A stretch of 64,000 nt of DNA from JABAAI01 sp965261955 (GCA_965261955.1 CBDHEM010000013.1:283783-347782); one strand, 5' to 3'; numbered from the stretch's first letter, positions 7,867 to 18,004 are shown. Notes: a model not told the origin generated them from the letters alone. Numbers and translations: made by a program.

Positions 7867-9564
7867 TTATTCTTCAGATAACCATGTGCGCAGTAGTTTG
7901 GCCACTTCCTCAGGTTTTTCTCGAACAATATTGAGTGCATTTTCAAGCATTTCGCGTCTGGCTTTTTCATCTACAGAAAGTTCAACCTCAGCTCCTTCAT
8001 CTTCACTAACACGCAAAGCTGCTTCTCTCATTAATTGTTGTTGCGTAGCCAGCTCTTCTTCACGAATACGTTTCCGACGAAGAAGTTCTTTTCGGAGAGA
8101 TCTGTAAAATAAATAGACAATTACAAAAGCTACGAAAGAAATGCCTGCAATAATTGAAAATTCACGTGTGGTGTGAGTTTGTGTTAATTCTGCATTTTCC
8201 ACTTCAAACTCTTTGCTTCTATCTTTTTTTAAATGGCGCACTTCAATTTGGTCTCCACGAATTTTTTTGTATAATAAAGAAGCTTTGAGTAATTCTTCTA
8301 AAGTTCTCAATTCTTCTTCAGAAGGGGGGGTATAGATTCGTTTGTATTCCCAAGTCCCATCTTCTGTTTCTTTTATACCCATTCTCTTCCAAACTCCATC
8401 AACAGCTAATGCAATTGAGCGCGCTTCTTCTTCCCATGGTTGGTGTTTAATATTTCTTTCTATGCTATTGAATGCGTAATTTGTTATGGTATCATCATTT
8501 CCATATTCAGAACGTTGATAGTCTAAATCTCTATAGCCCGGTGGAAGTTGCTTTTCTGTTCCTGTTGGTCCACCCGGAGTAAAACCATTCCCGCGGAAAC
8601 GTTCATTGCGTTTATTCTGTGATATGATTAGAGTACCATTTGGCATAAGTTTTCGGTCCGGATAGGGCGTATCTAGATTCTCAGGTGTTTCTTCTACGGG
8701 AGAAACAATTTTTTGTTTTTCCGTTATCTCATCCCATTTTATATTCAAAGAAACGCGTATAATGGAAATACGGTCTTTTGGATAAAATTCTTGTAATCGT
8801 TCATTGATTTCTTTTAGCCAACGTTTCCTTTCCTTTTCTTCAAATCTTTTTTTTCGTTCTACAAGTTCCAATTCTCGTTGAGCTTTGTCAATTTCATCAG
8901 GCTCTACAAATTCATGACCTTCATTGTTTGTGATAGTTATGTTTTCTCTTTTTAATTTTGGTACTGCGCGATAAATGAGATTTTTAATTCCCATTACTTG
9001 ACGACGAGTTACCTTATCGATACCAGGTATTGTTGTTAGAACTACAGAAGCTTTGACAGGATCGGTGCTTGTCAAAAAATTATTTTGTTTAGGTATAGCC
9101 AGTTCCACTTTTGCACTTTTTATAAAGTCTAGGGTACCTAACATTTTTTCTAGCGATCCTTTAATAGCCCTATGTAATTTTATATTTTTATCGAAAGTTG
9201 TTTCATCCCAACGAGAGACATCAAATATTTCATACCCCTCCACACCTGTGGGGATGAGGTTATCTTGAGCTAAACGGGTGATAATAGCTTGCCTTTGCTT
9301 GCTATTTACATAGAGTGAACTAGTTCCGCTGCCACTCCAGTCAAACTGCATAGCGTCTAGTGCTTTTGTAATTTGACCGTAATCACTTTGACTTAGATTA
9401 TCATATAAAAGTACGCGTGGTGAAGTTGTTGAAAAAGTAGCCATAGAAGCGAAAGCTAACATGATTACGCCAAGTATGCTTCCTGTGATGATTTTTTTTG
9501 TTTTGTTTAAAGTATTCCATATATCTGTAGCCTGTTTAAGTAAATTTTGCAAAATGGATGGCAT
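7867..9564 (-). CDS. fliF: Flagellar MS-ring protein FliF
   Basis: FliF builds the MS-ring in the inner membrane, the foundation of the flagellar basal body. The 565-residue product has a membrane segment at about residues 25-45, the ring-building domains (L-Y-D-N-L-S near 74, A-K-V-E-L-A-I-P near 153, S-V-V-L-T near 173), a long charged linker, a second membrane segment near 468-488, and the FliG-binding tail ending L-R-T-W-L-S-E-E. An AAGGAGATTG ribosome site precedes the ATG by about 14 bp. Confidence 0.97.
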   Translation of the reverse strand: MPSILQNLLKQATDIWNTLNKTKKIITGSILGVIMLAFASMATFSTTSPRVLLYDNLSQSDYGQITKALDAMQFDWSGSGTSSLYVNSKQRQAIITRLAQDNLIPTGVEGYEIFDVSRWDETTFDKNIKLHRAIKGSLEKMLGTLDFIKSAKVELAIPKQNNFLTSTDPVKASVVLTTIPGIDKVTRRQVMGIKNLIYRAVPKLKRENITITNNEGHEFVEPDEIDKAQRELELVERKKRFEEKERKRWLKEINERLQEFYPKDRISIIRVSLNIKWDEITEKQKIVSPVEETPENLDTPYPDRKLMPNGTLIISQNKRNERFRGNGFTPGGPTGTEKQLPPGYRDLDYQRSEYGNDDTITNYAFNSIERNIKHQPWEEEARSIALAVDGVWKRMGIKETEDGTWEYKRIYTPPSEEELRTLEELLKASLLYKKIRGDQIEVRHLKKDRSKEFEVENAELTQTHTTREFSIIAGISFVAFVIVYLFYRSLRKELLRRKRIREEELATQQQLMREAALRVSEDEGAEVELSVDEKARREMLENALNIVREKPEEVAKLLRTWLSEE

Positions 9565-9850
9565 AATTTTTTTTCAATCTCCTTAATGTTTTCAACCGAA
9601 ATAAGATAGCCGATAGTTAGGTTGAGTTTAAATAGTACAAGCTTTTTATATTCATGTACAAAGTTTTAAAAAAAATAAGTACTATACAAACATGGGTTGC
9701 TTTGTTGTTTTCTTAGACCAGATATAGTCTCTTGATATTTTGTTCTTATAGAATATGATAATTGATTTTAAAATATCTCTTGCAAAAAAGAGAAGTTATC
9801 TACTGACTATGGGACTGTATTTTTTATAATGAATGCTTTTTTATTTTGTG

Positions 9851-11176
9851 TTATGTTTCTAAATTTTGTAGTAGGTATTCAGAAATCTTTTCTCTTGGGA
9901 TCTTTTCCTGTTTCCCAGTGTTTAAATCTTTTATGCTAATCTTATTTTGAGATAATTCTTCTTCGCCTAGAATAATGACAAAACGTCGATTTTTTTTCTG
10001 AGCCATTTCAAATTGTCGACCCAACTTACGAGTAGGGCTGAGAGCTTGTTCTACTTCAATTCCCTTTTTCCGAAGTTCTTGTGCCAATGTGAAATGTTCA
10101 TTTTGTAATTCTCTTGATTTTAAACAAAGAAAAACACCCTCTGCTTTTTGTAAAAAAGAAGGAATGTGGTGATGGCTTATTAAAAAATTTTCTAGAGTAA
10201 CATCACCCATACCAAAACCAACAGCAGAAATTTTTTCTGTTCCAAAGCTCCCTAGTAGATCGTCATATCGTCCTCCTCCTAAAAGAGAACGATTATTTTG
10301 GGGATCACTATCATAAATTTCAAAAATGAAGCTGGTATAGTAGTCGAAGCCACGCATCAGATTGGGGTCAAAATGAAGAGATTTTTTAGGGAAAACATCT
10401 TCTAATTCTTGACACTCTCTGATTATTTTTTCATAATTTCCACCTTTTTTAGCTAAAGCTGGGAAATCTTTTGAAGAAAATTGAATAAATGCTTCAATAC
10501 GTTTTTGCTCTTCTTTTTCTGGGCAGCATGTTTTCAATTGCTTTGCAAACTCTGTTTGTTCAATTTTTGTGCGTCTATCAAGCAGACGGCTGATTTCTTG
10601 TAAACGCTTGCTTTCTATATTACCAAGATAAGCATCAAAAAGACGTCGATCATTATAGCGTATTTGGAACTCATTGGGTTTTGCCCCATAAGCAAAAAAA
10701 ATATCTATGGCCAGTGAAAGCACTTCTTGGTTGGCATGGACAGATGCTTCTTGTGTTCCTAGTAGGTCTACATTTAATTGGAAGAACTCACGTAAGCGAC
10801 CTCTCCCCGGACGTTCATAGCGCATAAAATTTCCAATATTAAACCATCTGATGGGCCAAGGAATTTCTCTCTGCTTTTGTGAAACCATTCTTGCTAGGGT
10901 TGGTGTCATTTCTGGACGTATAACAACATCGCGTTCTCCACGATCCTGAAATTGATAAATTTGTTTACTAAGGATTTCCTCTGAAGATTTAGAAAGATAA
11001 AGTTCTAGTGGCTCTAATAGAGGGGCACTATATTCTTCGTAACCATAGTTTTTACAAATACGGCGTTGAATTTCAAAAAGCCAGTTTCGAAAACGCATAT
11101 CTGAAGGGAAAAAATCACGCGTTCCAATATAAGGACGAAGTGATAGTTTGGAGAGGTGCTTACGGGAGGAAGACAT
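9851..11176 (-). CDS. hisS: Histidyl-tRNA synthetase
   Basis: HisRS charges tRNA-His. The 441-residue product shows class II motif 2 (F-M-R-Y-E-R-P-G-R-G-R), the HisRS-specific G-F-D-Y-Y-T-S segment, motif 3 (A-V-G-F-G-M-G) and an anticodon-binding C-terminal domain. It is the last gene of a compact minus-strand cluster that begins at 14797, and the next gene upstream ends one base before its start codon. The 286 bp past the end of fliF contains nothing recognisable. Confidence 0.95.
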   Translation of the reverse strand: MSSSRKHLSKLSLRPYIGTRDFFPSDMRFRNWLFEIQRRICKNYGYEEYSAPLLEPLELYLSKSSEEILSKQIYQFQDRGERDVVIRPEMTPTLARMVSQKQREIPWPIRWFNIGNFMRYERPGRGRLREFFQLNVDLLGTQEASVHANQEVLSLAIDIFFAYGAKPNEFQIRYNDRRLFDAYLGNIESKRLQEISRLLDRRTKIEQTEFAKQLKTCCPEKEEQKRIEAFIQFSSKDFPALAKKGGNYEKIIRECQELEDVFPKKSLHFDPNLMRGFDYYTSFIFEIYDSDPQNNRSLLGGGRYDDLLGSFGTEKISAVGFGMGDVTLENFLISHHHIPSFLQKAEGVFLCLKSRELQNEHFTLAQELRKKGIEVEQALSPTRKLGRQFEMAQKKNRRFVIILGEEELSQNKISIKDLNTGKQEKIPREKISEYLLQNLET

Positions 11177-11944
11177 CTAACGGACCTGGAATTCTTTTGA
11201 TTGGAGTTGCTTTCCTTTTCTATCTAAAACCTGAAGTTCGTACTGACCAGTTTCCAGAGGTCCCATAAAATACACATAATTTGCAGTTAGAGGCTTCCGT
11301 CTACCTAGAGAAGCTTCTTCTTTTTTCCCCTCTTTTGTCTGCCTATAAATGGCTATTCGGAGGTAGTCTGTTTCCAATTTACCATCTTCCCATGCAAATC
11401 GAATGTACACTGGTAAACTAGATTGAACGATCAAATTAGTTTTTTGGTCTAGTTCTTTCATACGGTCTTCAACAATATACTCATTAGCTACAGCCAGTGA
11501 ATAATCTGGTACGCTTGTATAAGCTATCAAACTATAGATGAGATAAAATAGAAAAAAAACAGTAACAACTATCCCTATTCCTTTTATAAATTCTTTTTTA
11601 CTTTGTGTACCCTGTGTCTCTTCGACATAGTCTTCTAATCGCATATTACTGCTTACATTGTATATTGAATCTCTTGAGGAAGGCATATCTTTATTCTTCA
11701 AGGAAGGCATATTTTTAGAAGGCATATTTTTATTCTTCATAGAGGCTACTCTTATGTTATCATCTCTTGGCAGCTCAATTTCAGTTTTTTCACTTCCTTT
11801 TGATTGGGATTTATCGCGGTCTGTTTTGATTTGTTGAATCAAATTCCCCATATCACCTTCTGTTATAGTTTCTTCTTTGCTACCTAGAATTTTTTCCGTT
11901 TGTTTTAAAGCGGCTTCTTTGAGTTTATCCTTTCTGGATTTCAT
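11177..11944 (-). CDS. Single-pass membrane protein, unknown function
   Basis: The 255-residue product has a charged N-terminal half, one membrane segment at about residues 130-152 (G-I-V-V-T-V-F-F-L-F-Y-L-I-Y) and a C-terminal domain rich in beta strands. Near residues 72-90 a short internal repeat (K-N-K-N-M-P-S, K-N-M-P-S, K-N-K-D-M-P-S) matches tandem repeats in the DNA. It overlaps the ParA gene upstream by 20 bp and abuts hisS, so it lies in the same transcript. No family recognised. Confidence 0.7.
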   Translation of the reverse strand: MKSRKDKLKEAALKQTEKILGSKEETITEGDMGNLIQQIKTDRDKSQSKGSEKTEIELPRDDNIRVASMKNKNMPSKNMPSLKNKDMPSSRDSIYNVSSNMRLEDYVEETQGTQSKKEFIKGIGIVVTVFFLFYLIYSLIAYTSVPDYSLAVANEYIVEDRMKELDQKTNLIVQSSLPVYIRFAWEDGKLETDYLRIAIYRQTKEGKKEEASLGRRKPLTANYVYFMGPLETGQYELQVLDRKGKQLQSKEFQVR

Positions 11945-12695
11945 TTAAGAGTTCCTCACAAAATTGATTGTATTCCAGAGCCACTTTAGAAGTGGGTTGG
12001 TATTCAAATATAGTTTGCCCCATAAGATGAGCTTCCTCTATAATAACTGAGCGACTAATGCGGGTTGAGAATAGAGGAACATATTTTTCTATAGGATCAA
12101 GTATGGCTTTTGTAATGGATGTACGAGAATTGTAAAGTGTCACCAAGGCACCTAGTGTTTTAAAGTGAGGATTAAATCGTTTTTGGATTGTTCTCTGTGT
12201 ATCTAACATGGAAACAAGACCATCCATAGAAAATTTTGCCGCTGGCAAGGGAATAATCAAATGGTGAGCACAAACAAAGGCATTGACTGTAAGTAAACCA
12301 AGGTTAGGTGGACAATCAATGATAACGGTGTCATAAAAGACATCAGTGTTTTGTGATAAGCTATCTCTCAATCGAAAAAAACCATCCACAGCACCAGCTA
12401 AAAGAGTTTCCACTTCAGAAAGAGATATTTGTGATGCTATGATATCGAGATGTTCTATGCGTGTTTTTTTTACAATTTGTGAAAGAGGTAGTTTATCTTT
12501 AAAAATAGAGTAGCTAGAGTATTCTATATCTGCTTTATTTATGAAAATGGATGAGCTGTTACCTTGTGCATCTAAATCGATTAAAAGAGTTTTATATTTT
12601 TTTTGGCCCAAAGCTGCTGCTAAACTAATAGCAGTTGTTGTTTTTCCCACGCCGCCTTTTTGATTAGCGATACAAAATATGAGTGTTTCTGGCAT
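11925..12695 (-). CDS. ParA/MinD-type ATPase
   Basis: This P-loop ATPase has the deviant Walker A K-G-G-V-G-K-T-T near its N-terminus, I-D-L-D-A-Q-G-N, and the Walker B-like V-I-I-D-C-P-P-N. I chose ATG 12695 (M-P-E-T-L-I-F-C-I-A-N-Q) over an upstream ATG at 12734 because it sits one base after the smpB stop and matches usual ParA starts. ParA proteins position DNA or other cargo. There is no parB or parS nearby, so it may position something other than the chromosome. That last point is inference. Confidence 0.88.
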   Translation of the reverse strand: MPETLIFCIANQKGGVGKTTTAISLAAALGQKKYKTLLIDLDAQGNSSSIFINKADIEYSSYSIFKDKLPLSQIVKKTRIEHLDIIASQISLSEVETLLAGAVDGFFRLRDSLSQNTDVFYDTVIIDCPPNLGLLTVNAFVCAHHLIIPLPAAKFSMDGLVSMLDTQRTIQKRFNPHFKTLGALVTLYNSRTSITKAILDPIEKYVPLFSTRISRSVIIEEAHLMGQTIFEYQPTSKVALEYNQFCEELLNEIQKG

Positions 12696-12696
12696 T

Positions 12697-13182
12697 CTAA
12701 GATCTACGTTGCATTTCCCGGAATGCTCTGTCAATGTCTCTTTGTATCTGTTCTTTTTTTAATGTTTCACGTTTATCAACAAGTTTCTTACCTCGTCCTA
12801 GCCCTAAAAGAATTTTGACATATCCTTTTCCAGTGAAATATAATTTTAGGGGTATGAGACTCAGTTTTTTTGTCTCTATTTGTGCTTTTATCCGAAGTAT
12901 TTGCTTTTTTTTTAGTAGAAGTTTACGAGTACGAGTCTCTTCATGATTAAATTGACTAGCATTTCGATAGGGGTGTATTTGCATGTTGATAATAAAAAAC
13001 TCTTCTTGCTTAGCTAAGGCATAAGCTTCTGTTATGTTTCCTTGCCCTTGGCGCAAACTTTTTACCTCACTTCCCACAAGGATGAGGCCAGCTTCAATTT
13101 CCTCCGAAAATTCAAACCGAAAACGAGCACTGCGATTGAGTAGGATAGGTGGGGCTTTCGATACCTTTTCCTTCGTTTTCAT
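12697..13182 (-). CDS. smpB: SsrA-binding protein SmpB
   Basis: SmpB carries tmRNA to stalled ribosomes for trans-translation. The 161-residue product has the expected motifs: G-S-E-V-K-S-L-R, the I-H-P-Y segment, and R-K-L-L-L-K-K-K followed by the L-Y-F-T-G-K-G-Y-V-K core, ending with a basic tail. No tmRNA gene was recognised nearby. Confidence 0.95.
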   Translation of the reverse strand: MKTKEKVSKAPPILLNRSARFRFEFSEEIEAGLILVGSEVKSLRQGQGNITEAYALAKQEEFFIINMQIHPYRNASQFNHEETRTRKLLLKKKQILRIKAQIETKKLSLIPLKLYFTGKGYVKILLGLGRGKKLVDKRETLKKEQIQRDIDRAFREMQRRS

Positions 13183-13236
13183 TATATAACGTTTAGCTAG
13201 GGACCCTTTTGTATATAACCGAATTGTAAGGCAAAA

Positions 13237-13734
13237 TCACCAATTTTTTTCTATATAACGCAAATAATTTTGTAGGGCTTGGACGGCTTGAGTATTTTTA
13301 TTGCGAACTGTGATAGTAAGAATCGCTCCATTCTCTGTTTTTCTGACTTTGTATCCATACAAAGAGGAATACCGGAGTATTCTTTGGTATTCAATCGTTG
13401 ATTTGAGTCCGGCTAAATTAATTATTCGAAAATTTTTTCTTTGGAAACGACGAGAAAGTATTTCTAAATCCATTGTAAGACGCGTCGTAAACGTTTTTGA
13501 AGGATTTCCGCTTACCTGGTATTCCAAATTAGCTCCAGTTGGGGAATATGTATAAATTTTTTCATAACCGATCTCGCTCCCTCGTGTTTGCCAATAGCCC
13601 TGTAAAACAGGAATGGCAAAGTAGAGTGAAAAAACACAGCTGAGAACAAGTAGAGTGGCTATTAGGGCATAGCGGAGTTCAAATAAGGCTCGCGATATGG
13701 TTGTACTGATTTCTTCTTTCTTATGACGTGGCAC
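13237..13734 (-). CDS. Small membrane-anchored protein, unknown function
   Basis: The 165-residue product has one N-terminal membrane segment (residues ~22-46) with few charges, then a soluble domain outside the cytoplasm. It ends 54 bp before smpB on the same strand and starts 25 bp after the next gene upstream. No known family is visible. Confidence 0.7.
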   Translation of the reverse strand: MPRHKKEEISTTISRALFELRYALIATLLVLSCVFSLYFAIPVLQGYWQTRGSEIGYEKIYTYSPTGANLEYQVSGNPSKTFTTRLTMDLEILSRRFQRKNFRIINLAGLKSTIEYQRILRYSSLYGYKVRKTENGAILTITVRNKNTQAVQALQNYLRYIEKNW

Positions 13735-13759
13735 TTGCTATACCGAGTGATAAATAGCT

Positions 13760-14797
13760 CTATTTGTCATCTTTTTTTCGACAATATGTTAAAAATTTTG
13801 CATATTGCTTTTTAATGGTGTTTTCATATAAAATGGGAAGGGAAGGAGAAATCAGGTTTTTTGGAGGAAGAAAAGAATACTTTCCTTGCTTTTTGTACTT
13901 TGTAATCAGATATTTACAGCTACCTTTTTCTTTTTTGCCGTTTATATTTGCGATAGTTTGTAGGTAATCTAAGCGATTTTGCCAATTTTGGACAAGCTTA
14001 GGAAGAAGAATTTTTTTTTGGAGTAAAAGTTTTTCGTGCTTGGGAATAGCTATAAAAGATGGCGGCAGTGGGAAAACTAGAGCTAAAATAGCTGTAGAAA
14101 TCGCCAATGAAAGTTCTTTTGGGCTCAATTGGCCGGATAAGCTGTTATTTTCTTCACTTTTTTCTTTGTGTGAGTTATATGAGAAAGAATCTTGATAATA
14201 GCTAACATAAGCCCCATATCCCTCCATTCCAGAGCGTCCTTTCATTTCTATAATTCCCAAGCGTACTTTCTTTTTATCAAAAAGAAACAAAGCGTCTCGT
14301 TTTTTTTTATCCCAATGAATGGGGGCATTTGTTAGAACAAGGTCGTATCGTGTTTGGGAGGCTAGATAATCTTTCCAAGCGATGCTACTTTCTGTTGGCT
14401 TTCTGTGATAATTTTTTTTTTCACCTTTTTTTTTTGATGGGAATGATGGCATTCGTCCCATCAAAAAAGCAGCATTTTGTGGTTGGTCGATTATATAGCG
14501 AATCTGTATGCCTGTTAGTAAATTCGATATTTGATTAGCACTTGCTTTAAATATGAGTTTTAGATAGCTAACATCTCTTTCTACATATTCTGAATCGTAT
14601 AAGATCCCGACGGTAATGCTCCAAAGAATATTCTGGTTAACTTCTATATTTTTTTTATTTTCTTTTTTTTGAGTATATATTTTTTTATTCTGACTCCATG
14701 AAAGTCCAGTAATCCCAAGTCTATTGTTTTGAATCCACTCTTTACAGAAAAAAAAGCCGATTAGAGATAAAAAAATAAAAAAAATATTTTTTTTCAC
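13760..14797 (-). CDS. Exported or lipoprotein-like protein, unknown function
   Basis: The 345-residue product begins with M-K-K-N and a hydrophobic segment ending F-F-F-C at residue ~18, which could be a spirochaetal lipobox. The rest is basic and low in identifiable motifs. It is first in the minus-strand cluster leading to smpB and hisS. The lipoprotein call is inference, since the residues before Cys are bulkier than the usual consensus. Confidence 0.65.
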   Translation of the reverse strand: MKKNIFFIFLSLIGFFFCKEWIQNNRLGITGLSWSQNKKIYTQKKENKKNIEVNQNILWSITVGILYDSEYVERDVSYLKLIFKASANQISNLLTGIQIRYIIDQPQNAAFLMGRMPSFPSKKKGEKKNYHRKPTESSIAWKDYLASQTRYDLVLTNAPIHWDKKKRDALFLFDKKKVRLGIIEMKGRSGMEGYGAYVSYYQDSFSYNSHKEKSEENNSLSGQLSPKELSLAISTAILALVFPLPPSFIAIPKHEKLLLQKKILLPKLVQNWQNRLDYLQTIANINGKKEKGSCKYLITKYKKQGKYSFLPPKNLISPSLPILYENTIKKQYAKFLTYCRKKDDK

Positions 14798-14960
14798 AAT
14801 ATATTTTACTTTTATCTTTTTATAAAAAACTGTTTATTGTTCTTTTTACTTAAACAGGAATCCTCAGCACTTTATTCCTATCGTATTATAATGCGAATGT
14901 AACGGGCTAGGGTTATGGAAAGAGAAAAAATCAAGTATCTTTTTATTTTTTAAAACATCT

Positions 14961-15143
14961 TTAATTTTTATATGAGTTTCTATAGTGATCAATTAACGGA
15001 GTGAGTTTTTTAAATAATTTTACAAGACAAGGCTTACATAAATTATCTTGATAGAGTTTTTGTACATTCTCGTTACAAGATGTACAAATGTATTTTTGGT
15101 TTGTTTTACTTTCTTCTTTAATTGTTTGTTTGGTTTTTTTCAT
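14961..15143 (-). CDS. Small protein with two Cys-x2-Cys pairs
   Basis: The 60-residue frame contains C-T-S-C and C-K-P-C separated by 14 residues, a zinc-ribbon-like arrangement, in a Lys-rich background. No clear ribosome-binding site precedes the ATG. The cysteine spacing is the main reason to consider it real. Confidence 0.45.
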   Translation of the reverse strand: MKKTKQTIKEESKTNQKYICTSCNENVQKLYQDNLCKPCLVKLFKKLTPLIDHYRNSYKN

Positions 15144-15487
15144 AAAAATTTATTCATACACAAAATATAAATATTATTTGCACATAAGCTGTTTCAATAT
15201 TTCTGAAAATGACTATTTAGTCATTCTTCTAAAAAACAGGGATATGAATATGAATATAAAATTGCTTCCGTGGTCAAAAATAAATTACAATTGAAATACT
15301 GTTTTCTAAAAAAAATTCATGTACGCTTGTCGCTTTTCTATCTCTCTCTTGAAAAGGCCTTATGGAAACAAGACTTTTATTTTAAAATATAAATAATTTC
15401 GATTTTTAATGAGGTGATAAGGAAAAAAAGTATATAGTTATCGGCTTATTTCTTTAGGGTATGATAGGTGGGCTGGGTAAAATTTGA
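15144..15487. other. Gene-free AT-rich interval
   Basis: This 344-bp stretch lies beyond the 3' end of hemN and upstream of the small Cys-pair frame. It is strongly AT-rich. I see no repeat, RNA gene or credible coding frame. Confidence 0.4.
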
Positions 15488-16825
15488 TTAGTTAGGTTTT
15501 TTATTCATATAGTGATCTAGACTCATGCATATTTTGCGTAGTAGTGGGCGTCCAGGTGGTAGTATTTTTAGATAGTTATTTTTTATTTGCAAGAGATTTG
15601 CATCTTCTGCCAACTTGAAAAAATCTGATTGAAAATAAGTTTCTTTTTGAATTTCTTTAGACAACTCTGCTTCCCAATTCGTAGCTAAAGATTCCATGAC
15701 CTTGAAAGTATTTTTATCTTTTATACTACGGGTATGTCCTTTGTACTGGCTTATCGTTTGATTTTGCATTTCTTTTTGGTATTTTTTCAGTATTTTTTCA
15801 TTTTGATGGTAATGATGAATACTTTCTGAAATAGCGGATGTTCCTATTCCTAGGAATAAGTCAATCTTTTGTTGTGTATAACCCACAAAACTACGGCGTA
15901 ACCGTTTTTCTTTTTTAGATTTCCAAAAAATATCATGTTCTAGTGCATACTGGTCCATTCCTATTTCTTGATAATGTGCTTCTTCTATTAGCTTGCGGCC
16001 TTGTAGGTAAAGTCTAATTCTATCCTTTGCTTGGGGTAAATGTGTCTCATGCAAGAAACACTGATTGGATTGAGTACGAGGAATATGTATATATCCATAA
16101 AAGCTTAAGCGATCCGCTTTGAGCGTCATCACTTTTTGCATACTTTCTGTTATACTTTGGATATTTTGGTGAGGTAAACCATAAATGAGATCTAAGCCAA
16201 TACTATTATATCCAATTTTACGTGCCTTTTGAAAAACAACTTTGGCTTGTTCGATCGTTTGTTTTTTGTTGATAGTTTGTTGTACTGTGGGATTGCTATC
16301 TTCAAATCCAAAGCGAATTTCACGAAAACCCAGTTGGTAGAGTATTTCTAGATGCCCTTCTTTTAGATAACGTATATCTGCTTCCGTAGAAAATATATGG
16401 TGAGGAGAGAATGTGAAGTAGGCTAATATGGGAGACAATAGGCGTTCGAGGTTTTTAGGAGAAAAAAAATTAGGTGTTCCTCCTCCAAGGTACAAGTACT
16501 CAAGAGAAGAATTTTTTAATTGCGGTAACTTTTGGCAATAAAGTGTAAATTCTTTTTGTATAGCTTCTATATAAATTTCTTCTATACTATGATCTTGTGT
16601 AATATAGGTGTTACAGACACAAAAGGAACAGTGGTTTTCACAAAAAGGGAGATGAATATAAAGGCCAATATTATTATTTTTTTGGAGACTTTGTTCACAT
16701 GAAAGTATCCATTCCTCTGTGCTGGGGGGGGTATTCCAATATGGAATAGAAGGATAGCTATTATAACGAGGACTTGGTGTATTATATTTTAAATACAGAT
16801 CAACTAGATCACTAGATATGTTCAT
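15488..16825 (-). CDS. hemN: Oxygen-independent coproporphyrinogen III oxidase HemN
   Basis: This radical-SAM enzyme converts coproporphyrinogen III to protoporphyrinogen IX in haem synthesis. The 445-residue length fits HemN. The iron-sulfur motif is C62-x3-C66-x2-C69 with a further Cys at 71, the HemN pattern. The N-terminal P-S-P-R-Y-N-S-Y-P and the Y-L-G-G-G-T-P segment also match. The extra Cys and N-terminus argue against the related HemW. It is 39 bp beyond the coiled-coil/TPR gene upstream on the same strand. Confidence 0.9.
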   Translation of the reverse strand: MNISSDLVDLYLKYNTPSPRYNSYPSIPYWNTPPSTEEWILSCEQSLQKNNNIGLYIHLPFCENHCSFCVCNTYITQDHSIEEIYIEAIQKEFTLYCQKLPQLKNSSLEYLYLGGGTPNFFSPKNLERLLSPILAYFTFSPHHIFSTEADIRYLKEGHLEILYQLGFREIRFGFEDSNPTVQQTINKKQTIEQAKVVFQKARKIGYNSIGLDLIYGLPHQNIQSITESMQKVMTLKADRLSFYGYIHIPRTQSNQCFLHETHLPQAKDRIRLYLQGRKLIEEAHYQEIGMDQYALEHDIFWKSKKEKRLRRSFVGYTQQKIDLFLGIGTSAISESIHHYHQNEKILKKYQKEMQNQTISQYKGHTRSIKDKNTFKVMESLATNWEAELSKEIQKETYFQSDFFKLAEDANLLQIKNNYLKILPPGRPLLRKICMSLDHYMNKKPN

Positions 16826-16864
16826 TTTGGGTTAACGATTGCTTTGTAAGAAAATAGAGTAGCC

Positions 16865-18004
16865 TTATTTTATCTTTTTTATTATCTCATTTACACTCGC
16901 ATCTCGTACACCAAGTTCCCTTGCAGCTTTAAGTTCCTGAATACCTTGTTGTTTGTCACCCATTCGCAAATACAAAAGCCCTAGATTATATAAGGCCTTT
17001 CCTAAATAGAGTCTAGATCTTGTTAGCTGGATAATTTCTTTTTTCATAGATAATAAAAGTAGGCTACTATCTAAGTTGTTATCAGTCTGCTTTTGTCTTC
17101 TGAGTAAGGCATTTATACGATCTCGGATATTGTCCAGTATACTTTCTAGTTTATTACCATATCTTTGTGATGGTAATGAACTTTCTTTTAGATGGTTAGC
17201 TAATTCAATATTTTTAGAAACAAGGGCATCATTCTTTCTTGTCAAGATATCGTACTCTTGTCGTAAATCTTGGTATTCATGGAATAGAGATGATTTTTTA
17301 TCTAGATCATGAAAGGCTAGTATTTTTTCTGTAACGTGATGCAATTCTTTTTCTAACTGAGAAACTGTTCTGTGTTCTTTTTTCAGAGCTAAGCGAAGTT
17401 CCTGATTTTGATATTTAATTTTGGTAAGTTCTGTAATTTGTTTTTCGCTGTTGTACAATTCTATTCGGAATGTATCCCAATCTGATTCAATTGTTTTATT
17501 TTTTTGTAATTGATTAGCTGCGATATTTGCCATGTTTTGTAATTCAATGAGAATGATTTCTTCTGGTGTTTGTTTCCATTTTTGGCTTCGCATGTTTGTA
17601 GGTACATCTAGTTGTCTTTTTAGTTTTTCGATTCCTTTATAAACTAAAGGAATACTATGCTTATCTTGTTTACCGAATTGTTTTTGAAAAAAAAGTAATT
17701 GTTTTTGAAAATGATTCAAAAAATAATAAGACAAAATTGGATGTAGTTCTTTATGGTCTAGGCGTGCAATTTCTCCAATCTTTATGCCTATATAATAAAC
17801 ACGATCTAATAAGATTTCTAAGGGAAATACACACTTTTGATTTTTGTAAAATGCTTGAAATTCTTTTGGGAAAGAGTGAATATGATGATGGGGCCAGAGT
17901 ATTGCGGTAAGATGAATTTTACGAATGAGTTTTTCAAATCGACTTTTTTGAGCAGGGTTATCTAAAAAAAAAAAATATTTTTTTTCGATTAGAGGAGTAT
18001 TCAT
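16865..18004 (-). CDS. Coiled-coil protein with C-terminal TPR-like repeat
   Basis: The 379-residue product has a globular N-terminal part, a long coiled coil (about residues 175-285) and a C-terminal TPR-like unit (A-L-Y-N-L-G-L-L-Y-L-R-M-G, then G-I-Q-E-L-K-A-A). No enzymatic motif is visible, so the function is unknown. It probably shares a transcript with hemN, though the pairing has no obvious functional meaning. Confidence 0.7.
   Translation of the reverse strand: MNTPLIEKKYFFFLDNPAQKSRFEKLIRKIHLTAILWPHHHIHSFPKEFQAFYKNQKCVFPLEILLDRVYYIGIKIGEIARLDHKELHPILSYYFLNHFQKQLLFFQKQFGKQDKHSIPLVYKGIEKLKRQLDVPTNMRSQKWKQTPEEIILIELQNMANIAANQLQKNKTIESDWDTFRIELYNSEKQITELTKIKYQNQELRLALKKEHRTVSQLEKELHHVTEKILAFHDLDKKSSLFHEYQDLRQEYDILTRKNDALVSKNIELANHLKESSLPSQRYGNKLESILDNIRDRINALLRRQKQTDNNLDSSLLLLSMKKEIIQLTRSRLYLGKALYNLGLLYLRMGDKQQGIQELKAARELGVRDASVNEIIKKIK

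Noticed and set aside
12600..13240. tmRNA or 6S RNA near smpB or zapA
   Set aside because: I could not find a tRNA-like tmRNA end near smpB or a 6S-type structure beside zapA.
15088..15294. 68-residue plus-strand frame
   Set aside because: It overlaps the Cys-pair small gene in antisense, is AT-driven and has no motif.
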